From: Pyrus communis
Taxonomy: Eukaryota > Streptophyta > Magnoliopsida > Rosales > Rosaceae
NCBI RefSeq assembly: GCF_963583255.1
Contig: NC_084814.1
Span: forward strand, 21,500,762 to 21,564,761
Reading direction: 5' to 3'
Length of the DNA: 64,000 bases
Part shown: positions 47,567-58,240 of the stretch, one piece after another
Position numbering within the stretch: position 1 is the first letter of the stretch
Layout of the letters: each line of letters begins with the position of its first letter
Translations under genes and position numbers: made by a program
The notes under the pieces: generated by a model
Database searches by the model: none
Told to the model about the DNA's origin: nothing
Seen by the model: only the letters and a program-made list of their open reading frames with translations

Positions 47567-48482
47567 TCAACAATCCGATCCATGTCGCCGGGATAATAAC
47601 CGGACCGACACTACGAGGGCCAACGCCGCTAACCACAGTTTCGCGACCTTGTCATTGCAGGCGCGACAGCGAATGCCTGCGTCGCACATCATACCACATT
47701 CGTCTTCAGATTGTTTAACCTTAGGACTAACAGGGTGATCATAATTTGCCAGATGGAATTCATCAAACACATTGCTATTACTCACATCACTTGTTGCATT
47801 TACAGCATCCGTCACGTGACATTTTCCGGAGCTTGAGTTTTTGCCGCAGTCTTCTTTGTCATCGTTCATCAGCACATCGATCCTGAAGGGCTCCAGACGC
47901 TGCCTCATTGCTTCCCGCAGATCATCATCGTCCACAAGAGTAACGACATCGTAGTTTTCATCAATGTACGTCAGAGTAATGTCAGCAGCGGGTGGGAGGG
48001 CACAAAGGCTGCGAATTTCTCTCCGCAATGCTCCCATGTCGAGATCCAGTTCGCCATTGTTATCAACACGAGCACTGAGATGCCTCACTCTGCCGCCGGC
48101 TCTAACCTTCATCACACAACCAGTGAGATGTTAGTAGCATTCAAAACTAAGCAACCAAATAAAAACATAACACAATCTGGAAAGTCTCTGTACCCAGAAA
48201 CACAATTTGCAAATTAATTTTCCCAGTAAGATAAAATTATCAATTTTATCCGACTAAGGCCTGTCAAGATTTTAGAGAGACGGGCAAGCGATGCTCTACA
48301 TCTCATACAGATATGATCCACACAACTTGCATCTTACAACCAACTAGCACATCATATTTTCTCCCTGATTTTCTCAGCAACCAAACAGATCAGAGCATAA
48401 CAAAACCCAACAAACTATAAACTCACATTCTTACCTTAGAGGTTCCGAAATACCGGACGTCGATGACCGCGGTGGAGGCCAT
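47567..48482 (-). CDS. Truncated NBR1 paralogue: PB1 domain plus hydrophobic C-terminal tail
   Basis: Two exons, 48482-48435 and 48106-47567, encode 195 aa. MASTAVIDV and ARVDNNGELDLDMGALRREI, then ADITLTYIDENYDVVTLVDD, align with the NBR1 PB1 domain, and the OPCA acidic motif is kept. The linker (VTDAVNATSDVSNS) still resembles NBR1 (VNVTKDVG). The ZZ finger is broken after GIRCRAC. The protein then ends in a hydrophobic stretch, KLWLAALALVVSVRLL, and a basic tail SRRHGSDC. The FW, UBA and LIR modules are absent. It lies 1.3 kb upstream of NBR1 on the same strand, as expected for a tandem duplicate. The reading frame is open throughout, so it may be expressed; otherwise it is a young pseudogene. 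If made, it could join NBR1 oligomers without binding cargo or ATG8. Confidence 0.75.
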
Positions 48483-48705
48483 CGCTCCACAGGAGCGGTC
48501 AGAGAAGAATGAAGTTGGAGAAGATGATTCAGAGACTATAAAGATTCAAAGTCTTCGCAAGCCCTCGACTTTTTGGGTTCAAAATTCCAACTTTTGGTTC
48601 TGCCGTTCACACTTGGGCGGCAAAAAGATAATAGGGGAGAGATTGTCTTGGACGTAATCGTAATGGCGTATTTAATCTCTTGCATATATTTGACGGCAAT
48701 TACTC

Positions 48706-48827
48706 CTTATTTTTGTCAAAAATGTCTATTGATTTGGCCAAAATAAAGACTTTCGAGTAAATTTCTTATTTTTGTCAAAAAAAATGTCTATTGATTTGGC
48801 CAAAATAAAGACTTTCGAGTAAATTTC
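48706..48827. repeat. Tandem duplication, about 60-bp unit
   Basis: Two nearly identical copies containing TGTCTATTGATTTGGCC and AAAATAAAGACTTTCGAG. They differ by a few A residues in the poly-A part. Confidence 0.9.
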
Positions 48828-49041
48828 AGAATGCTTTGTTGTTCTACGTTAAACAAAATAAGGAGGAAATTCCTACAACGAAAGCAGAATATAAGAAAAA
48901 AATATCGAAAGGTCCTACATTTGGACGTACATTTCCTGGTTTGGACTACGTTGCTGATTTCGTATCGCTATCCGGCCGAAAGCTCCAAAAGAATCTGTGA
49001 TCTATCTGAATGTGAATGATAGTGAGGCTAAAGAGTGTGTG

Positions 49042-52000
49042 TCAAAGGGAAATGTCTTGTCCCGGTGCCAAGAGAATCTCCCGCTCGACGAATTCGAATA
49101 TTTCCTTGAATCCATGGGCGAATTTCCCTATGATGTTGCGTGTGACCCTGTCCTGAAACTTTGTCCTTTTAAGCCAGAAGACCCTGACATGAACATTGCA
49201 TTTACATGCATTATGAGCCATGGCAGATTTCTCGATGCGGTACCTGAGCTGAACCTGCACGATGAATCGAATATCTGTATTAAGCGAAAATGTAGGCAAT
49301 GTCAAAAGGTAGCGATTCTCAGTTTGATGTCACGTACACGAAAGTGATCCTCAAATGGAATGCCGTGCAGAGCCATAACTTCATCCACGATCCATCCTTC
49401 ACCGTTTGCCAAGGGGGACTTTTCTTGTCTGCATGTAACCTCTCCTCCAAAGATCGAGACCTGGCGGTTGAACCTGTAAGATAGTTGTCGTTCAAAGACA
49501 TCCGGCTTTTTTGTAGGTTCCCAAGCGGCAGTTACATAGTTAAGACAGCATGATTTCCCCATGATTTTATGCTCCAACTTTCCTCCCTCGAAAATTTCCA
49601 TCAGAGATTTTGTCTGCGCCAACTCTAATTGTTAGTCACCCATGTTACGTTGTCAAATCGTCAACCAAGGCTATGAAGTCAGATACAATTTCACATGAGC
49701 AACAGTCTTCGTTTCACTAAAGAAACGAAGTTCAAAGCTGAATAACAAATCATGCAGTATAAACTCTTTAACGATTAACAAAGCAATAAAAAGGAAAAAG
49801 AGAAGATAACCAACAACTTACGTTAATAGGTAGTTCTGCAGTATAAACTTTGGACATCTTTTCATACTCAAGATTGAGTATGGATTCAGTGTCTTCAAGC
49901 ATTATGGGGATGTCTTTCTGATCAAAATGTCCTTCAGCAATTTGTGTTTTCTGTTCAGCACTAAGTGTTCTCGTTCTCCACAAGCCCATTATTGTCCTGC
50001 CAGGAAAACATAATCAGTCATCAGCTTTCTACATGTATAAAGACTGGCAAAAAAGAAATCATTTGTCTTAAACATTTATATAGTTCCCTAATATCACTAC
50101 CTGCTGGCTGAATTAGATGATACAAATGATTGGAAATTAAATTTCAGCCTGCCTTCATCGTCTTGACACTTCGCACCATGCCTTGCATCAATTCCTCGAT
50201 CCTTTTTTAGAACAAAGGCCAGCAAGGGGCTACCCACAGATGACAAGGATGGGGGAAGAACTTGGATATCTTCAATATCCTCCCAAAGAAAGAAAAATTT
50301 TGTTTTGTGTCCAAACAAGTTCGAGTAAAACCCAACTATCCTTGCAGATAGAAAGAGTCGGCCCTGCACCAGCAAGTCATCGTTGCTATAATCAGATATG
50401 CGCACGCACTGAACATGCATGCACACACACAAAGGCTTCATAGTGCTCAACGCAGCGGAATTTTTCATTCCTCATCTAACTCATACCACACAAATAGAAG
50501 CTAACATATCTTTCTTATCCCGTATAATAGAGCTCAGAAGAACCCAGATTTAATTGGAATGCTAGAAGATCTAAAATATCTATCAATTTATTGTAATTTA
50601 TTCTTTATTTTTCAAGTAGTTGAATAGCATGATAGAAACCAAATATGGCACCTGTAAAGGCATTTTCCTCCTCAGGGAGCATGTAAAATCACTGATAAGA
50701 AATTCTTCTGGTGGCAACCCAAACAATTTCTGAAATGTTGAATTCCTCTGAGGTGATCGCAGATTCAACTGTCAAACCAAGCAGAGTTTTGATCAACATC
50801 TAGAGTAGAAATTAGGCTCAATTGTAGGTTTTTTTTTTTTTTTTTTTTTTGTCAAGAGATAATGTTAAACGTGCACCAACAAAAATATAACCTGTAAGAG
50901 GGAAACTCACGCACATAACAGTTAGGTTAACTCAAGAAGAAAAGAAAGAAGAAATCGTGACGCAAAGTCCTCACCTTCTTTCCAACTTCCTTTTCCATTT
51001 TGGTCATATAATCCCTAATTGTTTCAGCTCCCTTGTTATTGTCCAAAAAGATTCTGACGTGCAACTTTGATTGAGAAGACTGAGCAAGCTTTCCGTCAAG
51101 GGAGACCCACAAATCTGCAAGTTCGGTAGCTGAGTGTTTAAGAAAATTGATCTCAGCATGTCCAAGTGATGTAGCACGGTCAAATGGGCCATCAAAATCA
51201 AAAACTTCAACATCCAGAACTGATGGCGGTTCTTCCATAGCACCAAACTCAAGTATATCTGCATCACATTTGCAAGAAGGCATCTGTAAATATATGGTTG
51301 GAAAAAAAATGGACAAAGAAGGAAAAAGTCGTCACCGTTCCATTGAGGATCACTTGTTTGAAGCTTGACAGAGCTTGCTCTTGTTTTACCATTGCAGGTG
51401 AAAACCACATAGGGATCAGAGAACCCTGATGAATCCAAGGATGCTAAGCTGTTCCCTTCAATCAAAGCAACAGTAAGAACCCATCCATCACCTTGTGCTT
51501 TGACTCCATTATCACTTCCTATTGAAAGAGACCGAACGATTGAGTAAATCCCAGGACAGTGTTAAAGATGTACATCAAGTGTGAAGGCACCGTAGACTCG
51601 AATAGTTTAGTAAAGTTAATGCGATGCTATAAATGTGCTTACCTTTCTGCAACCTAGCTTGTACAAAGTGTAAAACCATGTTATAAACGCGCTCTAACTG
51701 AAGGATGAGAATTCCACATGTGATGAGCTCTCCAAAACTGTCTGGCAAATCAAGTCCGATAAATTCCAAGCCCTGGGGTGTACTGGGCTCACAAAGTAGA
51801 ATATGAACCAGGACATACAGAACCATAAAGATAGTGGTAAATAGAGTGAAATTCCAGAAGTATTCAGTTGCCAACTTCAAATCTGATTGTTGCCCTGCCT
51901 GCATACTTGCCAGGATATGATCCTTGTCAGACAAGTCTGTTGAATCCAGCATTTTGAAATTCCGAGCCAGCAAGCTGGAAAACTGACCAAAACTCTCCTC

Positions 52001-55000
52001 AAGTCCCTGTCGAACTCCTCGCTCAATCATGCCTTTCATCATTGTGTTCTGGAGAAAGTTAATGTCCCAGGATACCACCAGACGGGAGGATTGTTCCACT
52101 GAAGGTAGCTCTGGTCCAGACATTATCTTGTAAAGCAACTGAATCTTGAATGAATTTCCATATGGAACATCAGGTGTACTCACACTGATTAATACAGCAA
52201 ATTCCTTTCCATCTGCTGTGATGTACGTTTGCTCCTCTGTGGCTTTAACAGCCTTAACTAACCTTGAGGCAGCTCTTGTGTAGGAAACAACTCGTGTCAA
52301 ACATGGCATCTCTCCGGATTTCCACGTCCAAGGCCCCTCCTGTAGATCTGTTGTCCCCTGAAGTTCTGCAAGATCTCTCCAAAACTGTGAATTTGGGGTA
52401 AAAAGAGATGCATTAAGATCATGCCGTGAAACAGCATATTCCTGATCAATAAGAATCCCTCCCAGCAGTTTTTCCGGCAGTTTTTGTTCGCTTCCTCTTG
52501 ACCGCATCATCTCAAGAGACTCTTCAAAGCTACAACTACTTTGATGCTCCTCCACACAATCTTCATAATCAGATACTGAAGTAGACAACTCCGAAGAATC
52601 ATCTGTTTTTGAGGCTTCATCGTTCTTATGCATAAGCTTGTCCATACGTCTCACAATAGCCTTCAACAACGGTATACCACCTGGCATCTTGGAACATAAA
52701 GATTTGGAAGAAAAGACACCGTGAGTTGACATAAATGGACTGTCCACCTCATTAGCTTCCTCAAGGCTTATATTTGAATGATCACTAAGAACGTGATCAA
52801 TGGAAGCATCATGGCCTTTTTCATGCAGAGAAAGGGTGAGAAGAATTTTCCCTGCATATGAACGGCAATGATTCAATCAATACAGAGATCCCATTGATGC
52901 CTAAAATGCTAGAAAGGACATAATGCGTCGTAACAATGCCCAAGTCAACAACTTTGTTTGACAAACTAAAGCTTAGGTCTAAGAGGAAGACAATGGCAGG
53001 CAATTTAGTAAAAAGGCAAATTTCTTCCCTACCAGAATTTTTCCCATGATCCAATAAAAGGTGATAAACTGAAAATTACGACTCAACAGTAAGAGGAAGA
53101 AAAATATACATACTGCAGAACTACTCAGTGCTACTGAAATACACCACAAGTTTCTCTACTAAATATTAAGCACATACCTTGATCATCTGATTGAATTCAG
53201 AACAACATAGAAAAATCCAAAGCCTTACATATTTTTATTTCCTTAAGATGTGAGGCATAGAAATTCGCATGACGGATAGACAATCATCACCCTCGACCCA
53301 AACTAATGTACACAATAAGAAAATGAACAATCTTGTCCAGAGCAGCAGAACTACATTAGGGTCAGATGAGATGCTACCCTTCCCACCCCACCCCCAAGAA
53401 AATGACTATAATCAGCCGGTTAATCTTCAAATAGTCAAAACAAATGATATTTTTTTACCAAAAAAAAAAAAAAAAGTCTGTTGATGCACAAAATTAGTGA
53501 AGGTTTTGGTACAACATAAAGTGTTAAGTTTGTGACCTTCGCTCAGTTGCTCCAATCACCAATGAGGATAAATATGTAAAGAGATAGGGATAGGGAAGCA
53601 AACACAAGATGTACGTAGTTCACCCTAAGTTTGGCTACGTCCACGGAGTAAAGGAGTTCTCATTAATAGTGAAGGGTTTACACAAATACATAGGTTCAAG
53701 CATAATCATCATTAGTGAGTTCTAATGACTAGTTTAAGTACAGTAATGACATTAGGGATTAATTGTAGGAGATTGGTCTCCTTTTATAGTTGAGGAGAGT
53801 CTTTAGCTTTTGTACGCGGTCGATGTGGGACTCGATGAGATTTATTATGACGGTGACATGTGTCATGCTGTGATTGGCCTCCTTGTTGGAGGGAAACTCT
53901 TGTGCTTTGACAGGGGTGCCTCAGCATGAACCCCTCAGTGGGTCCTTGAAGGTATGACGTTGACCAGTGCTCGGTAGTTTCGGGATTGGTCAAGTATGGC
54001 ACAAACAAAGTCAAAACAAATGTGATTTAAAAAAATTTTGGTTTTCTAGATATTAATTTTTTTCGTCTCAAAAAAAACTCCCGTGTATTTAATGATTTGC
54101 CCCAGCATACAAAATCCTAGCTCCACCCCTGCTTATCTAAAACTATGAGAAAGCAACAAAACCCAATAAAAGGGTAAAATCTCGAGCGATTTTCATTCGA
54201 TTTCAAATGCACCTTCATAAATAAATTAAGGGTAAATTACAAAAAATTACCTCAACTATTGGGTCATTAACAATTTCATACCTCGTCTTTAAAAAGTTTC
54301 AATTTCATACGTTATCTTCGAATTTTGTTGCAATGTCATACCTTCCGTCAGTTGTCTGTCAATTCCTCTGTTAAATGCTGACGTGGCATGAGACGAGCCC
54401 ACTTTTTTCTTTTTTCTTCTTCTTCTTCTTCTTCTTCTTCTTCTGGGTTACAGGTTGGGTTGGGGGGGGGGGGGAGAGGGATGAACTAGGTTTGCTTTTT
54501 TCTTTTTTTTTCTTTTTTCCCCTTCTTCTTCTGGGTTGCAGGTGGGTGGGGTGGGTGGGGGGGGGGGGGACGAACTGGGTTTGCTTCTTTTTTTTTTTTT
54601 TTTTTTCCTTCTTCTTCTTCTGGGTTGCAGGTTGGGTGGGGGGAGGGGGGACGAACTGGATTTGCTTTTGTTTGTTTGTTTGTTTTTTTTTTTTTTCTTT
54701 GCTTCTTCTTCTTCTGGGTTGCAGGTTGGGTAGGGGAGAAGGGGATGGGGTTTCGCGTCGGGGGGTGATGGGATCTGGGTTTAGTTTTTTTTTTTTTAAT
54801 TTTTTTTTTTAATATTTAATTAATAGTTTTAATTTTTTTTTTAATTTTTTTAATAAAAAATGGATCTCGCCTCATACCATGTCAGCATTTAATAAAGGAA
54901 CTAACAGTCAACTGACGAAAGGTATGATATTGCAACAAATTTGAAGATAAGGTATGACATTGAAACTTTTTAAAGACGAGGTATAAAACTGTTAATGACC

Positions 55001-55790
55001 AAATAGTTGAGGTAATTTTTTGTAATTTACCCATAAATTAACCTTAACTCATTGTGCTTAAATTTCTTCAATCCATAATCCAGTACAACTGAGATCTCTA
55101 TTAACAACAAAACCAGTTTTTCTTATCATGTTCATATCAATTCCTTGAAAACGGATGCAGAATATCATATCATATAATAAGGTATATAAATTGCTATAGC
55201 ATCCATATAAATCCAAGTTCTAATTAAATGTCTGTGAAAGCAAAGAAAAACACAATATATGAGCAAAAATAATCAAAACGAAGAGAAATGATTTTCACAC
55301 GCTCATTTTTTCCCATGCAGACCCAGATTATTTCTCTATCCTAAAAATAAATGGAGAAAAAGTGTGCAGAAATCATTTTCCCTCTCGAAAACCCGCTACT
55401 GAAACAAACCAGAACAACAGACATAAAAGTTCACTAACCACAATCTTTGCTAATGAACTTCCCAGTCCTGGGACTTTCAAGAGCATACCAAGCCGGAGGC
55501 AAGGTGCAAGTACTCTCAGCAGCAACAGACGAAACCGGAATCGAAACCCGACCCACCAACTCAGACCCGCCATAGAACAAGCCAGACTGCTCCTCATCCT
55601 GGTGATACACAGACACCACAAGCTCCTCATTCACATCATGCACCCCGAAAACAAACTCCTCATTCCAAACCGGGTTGGTGGTACTTCTCAAAACCCGGGT
55701 CTTGGACTTGTGCCTCCGCACCTGGAGCTTCACGTACGACTCCCTCACGGGCAAGTCCTGAGCTTCCATCACGTAGACGTAAAGCCTCAT
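49042..55790 (-). CDS. C2-GRAM-VASt domain membrane protein (plant C2 and GRAM domain-containing family)
   Basis: A minus-strand gene of many exons; the first two are 55790-55439 and 52851-51643, separated by a 2.59-kb intron. Domain order: N-terminal C2 (MRLYVYVMEAQDLPVRESYV, residues 1-110); acidic/Ser-rich linker; VASt domain 1 (about 250-420, ending near WDINFLQNTMMKGMIERGVR); hydrophobic segment LFTTIFMVLYVLVHILL (about 450-470); second C2 (VVFTCNGKTRASSVKLQTSD, about 51460-51200); GRAM (GRLFLSARIVGFYSNLFGHK, about 50380-50250); VASt domain 2 (YVTAAWEPTKKPDVFERQLS, about 49540-49330). The end is at 49042 (LLAPGQDISL). The family is about 1,020-1,030 aa and is proposed to act at membrane contact sites; VASt domains are StART-like sterol or lipid-binding folds. 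All domains look intact. The large first intron carries two transposon insertions. Confidence 0.9.
53522..54007 (-). mobile_element. Solo LTR in C2-GRAM intron 1
   Basis: A 486-bp sequence with TG...CA ends. On the minus strand it starts TGTTTGTGCCATACTTGACC and ends AAACTTAACA. Minus TATA box CTATAAAAGGAG lies at about 53776-53787. GC-richer than the surrounding intron, with no ORF. The flanks (TAAAG / AAGTC) give no convincing target duplication. Confidence 0.65.
54230..55032. mobile_element. Long-TIR Mutator-like element with internal tandem repeats, in C2-GRAM intron 1
   Basis: An 803-bp element whose terminal inverted repeats extend about 170 bp: GGGTAAATTACAAAAAATTA on the left, exactly inverted at the right end, and continuing through GACGTGGCATGAGAC-like sequence. 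The 9-bp direct repeat ATAAATTAA flanks it (54221-54229, 55033-55041). The centre is a tandem array of simple-sequence units. No transposase is encoded. Confidence 0.9.
54411..54745. repeat. Tandem array of TTCTTCTTCTGGGTTGCAGG units
   Basis: Four or five units of about 80-110 bp, each made of a poly-T/TTC tract, CTGGGTTGCAGGTTGGGT, a G-run and GACGAACTGGGTTTGCTT. Strong purine/pyrimidine strand asymmetry. Confidence 0.85.
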
Positions 55791-57470
55791 GGTCTGCTGG
55801 TTCTACAGGACTTTCGTCAAACAGTTGGTGGGCAACAAAACGGAGGAGATTAATAAAACTAAGAAATGGGTTCTAGTGGGGTTGGAACATGGAGAAATGG
55901 GTCCGTGAAGAGGATGGTTAAGGAGGAGGAAGTGTGAGTAAGAGACCATTAGAAAACGTGGAAGCAGAAGAATACGGACACGATGGCAGTGAGAAGAAAA
56001 TAAGAGAATAAGTGACGAGGCTGGGTGAGTCGGTCTTGCCTTTGGAGAAAGGAAGGTCGAATGGTATGGAGGCGCATGTTACGTAACGTTGGACAAGTTT
56101 GTGCGGAAGTTTTTGAAAGTAAGCCGCAATGATGCGTAGCATTGCTAATGTTCAAACTTGTAATATAACTAAACGATAAAGTTGAAGTTGATACATGCGT
56201 CTGAAATAGAGAAATGTTAAACTAATTCTTTTAAAATTAGGCTCTTCATGGATTTTTGCTCATTCATGTTTTTTTTACAAAATTTTATAATATTGTCACG
56301 GAAATTGACTTTAAAATTGTGAGTTGGTAAAGAATCTATGGATAGTCTCACTTTTAAGAGAGTCCTTAACATTTTTCCGTGAAATATGATATGTAATTAA
56401 TAAATACATATATTATAATATGAATGAATGATATGTATCAGAAAAAGTATTGGAGTTCGTGAGTTTTCTATTCTTCTAGTGTTCAGTGAGGATTTGATTC
56501 CCCCAAAATATGATGTTTTAGAGGCTTTTGAGACTGAGATTAGGCTGAATTACCAAATAAACAAAGGAGATTAGTGAAAGAGTTTGGGACCACTTTTCTT
56601 GTGCTCGTGGCTTTTTGAGGAATCTAAACTTTGTCTGTTCATTGGCACTGTCAACATGTATGCGTAGATTTTGAAGCAATTTAGGTTGAACGTGCAAAAG
56701 CATGGCACATGTATTATATAAATAATATGGAAGCTTTGTTTTTGTACATCAGGATTCTTCTAGTAATCTGTGAACTTATGAACAAGATATTATAATATCA
56801 TAATATGGCTCAATGATAACTATATACTTTAAGATGTAATAAGAACTACGGATGAGTAGCAGTCAAATGTTTATGAGCAGCGCTACACTTATCATCTTGT
56901 ACAATTATTTGTATCACTTTTTTAATAGAAGTAGCCCACCAGCACATATAGATCGTATATCTTATTAGAGAGATGATACATATAGTATTTTGCATGTTTA
57001 TTAAAAAAAAAACTCTACACTTATCATACTTTTCATACCACATCCATATCACCTTTTAATGAGCATACATGTTTTTGTGAGTCAGACCTCTATTAAAAAC
57101 ATAATTCAAATGTGATATAAAAATATGGTAAAAGTAGCATTTTTAAGAGAAACAAAGACAAAACATATGTTGTCCCTTGTCCTTAGTTGAGGTCGGCACA
57201 ATCTCTCTTGATCTATTCCCTCTCTCCCACCCATCTGTCTCTTATCTTTTTCTTTGGCGATAAGTCTTCACGTTGTGATTATTCTCTGACTCTGTCGAGA
57301 AAAACTTTTGTAACGGCTATGGCTACTGCCCAAAATTAAATCTTTGAGTGTGGGTTGTTGTTTAAAGTAGATCAATGATGGTTTTTGGGTTTTTTATGTG
57401 CAAGACAAATTTCTATGAGAGGAAGGTAGATAATTGTTTGAGGTGATTCATAGCAAGAGTTCTTTGCCGT

Positions 57471-57668
57471 AAAGAGATTTTCTTCGGATCTCTTCCACCA
57501 CCAAGATCATCGGATCAAGTGATCCAGACATATAAAATTTTATCAAACGGCCAAAATTATTATAGGTTTTAAAAGATCAAAACAAGTGGGCCGTTTGATG
57601 AAATTTCAAAAATCCAGGATCACTTGATCTGATGACCTTGGTAGAAGAGATTCAGAAATGATCTCTTT
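57471..57668. mobile_element. Hairpin MITE, about 198 bp
   Basis: The left arm AAAGAGATTTTCTTCGGATC, CTCTTCCACCACC, GATCATCGGATCAAGTGATCC pairs along its length with the right arm ending GATGACCTTGGTAGAAGAG and GATCTCTTT. AACGGCC / GGCCGTT sit near the centre. Nearly the whole element is one imperfect palindrome. Confidence 0.8.
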
Positions 57669-57875
57669 CCTTATTTGCCAACTATTATACAATATAATCA
57701 TCAAAGGTTGATGCAGTATTTCCTTTAAGAATACGTCTTTCAGTGGCTAAAGAATTGAATCATATTCACGATGATTATATAATTTAGTTTAAAAAAGAAA
57801 AATGTTTGGGAGATTAGATTTTTATGTCGTTTGTAGAGCACATGATGTGTGGATTGATGGTTGGACTTTTGCTTC

Positions 57876-58086
57876 AATGATTTAAAAGAGTTCATGCATC
57901 AATTGTCAAATTATGTGAAATCAATCCTTAGTAAAAATTCAAGTAGATCTTGAAAAAGCAATTTAAGTGCTTCCAGCGAAAAACACATATATGATGTTTT
58001 GTCCAAAAAAAACACTTAGTACTTTAGGAACCCAAAATTAATTTCACCAAAAGTGTTTTCAGTTATTTTAAAAGCATTTTCAAATG
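57876..58086. mobile_element. MITE related to the 2678-2886 element
   Basis: Shares CTTAGTAAAAATTCAAGT, AAAACACTTA and TTTTCAGTTATTTT-type blocks in the same order as 2678-2886. Its ends are AAAAG...CTTTT-type inverted and imperfect. Confidence 0.45.
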
Positions 58087-58240
58087 GAAGTGCACAAAAA
58101 ACTAAGTGGTGTCACGTGGGTTTCACATGTTCTCTTCACATCTCACCCGGAAAACAGGAGAGAGATACCCAGTCGAGCAGGTCCTCTCCCTCCACGGTCA
58201 CTGAGGTTTGTACGGAAGCGCTCTGTTCAGAAAGAGAAGA

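Larger units (their letters stand above)
55791..58240. other. Divergent upstream region between C2-GRAM and the acidic-protein gene
   Basis: 55791-56150 is the C2-GRAM leader and promoter. The remainder is AT-rich with two inverted-repeat elements (57471-57668, 57876-58086) and no recognised gene. Confidence 0.4.

Noticed and set aside
48997..49347. 116-aa plus ORF
   Set aside because: Antisense to the last VASt exons of the C2-GRAM gene, whose minus-strand frame matches the family.
54375..54812. 145-aa Phe/Gly-rich ORF
   Set aside because: Translation of poly-T and G-run simple repeats in a transposon.
58208..58240. Acidic-protein start at 58208
   Set aside because: That position is TTG; the first ATG in frame is 58241.
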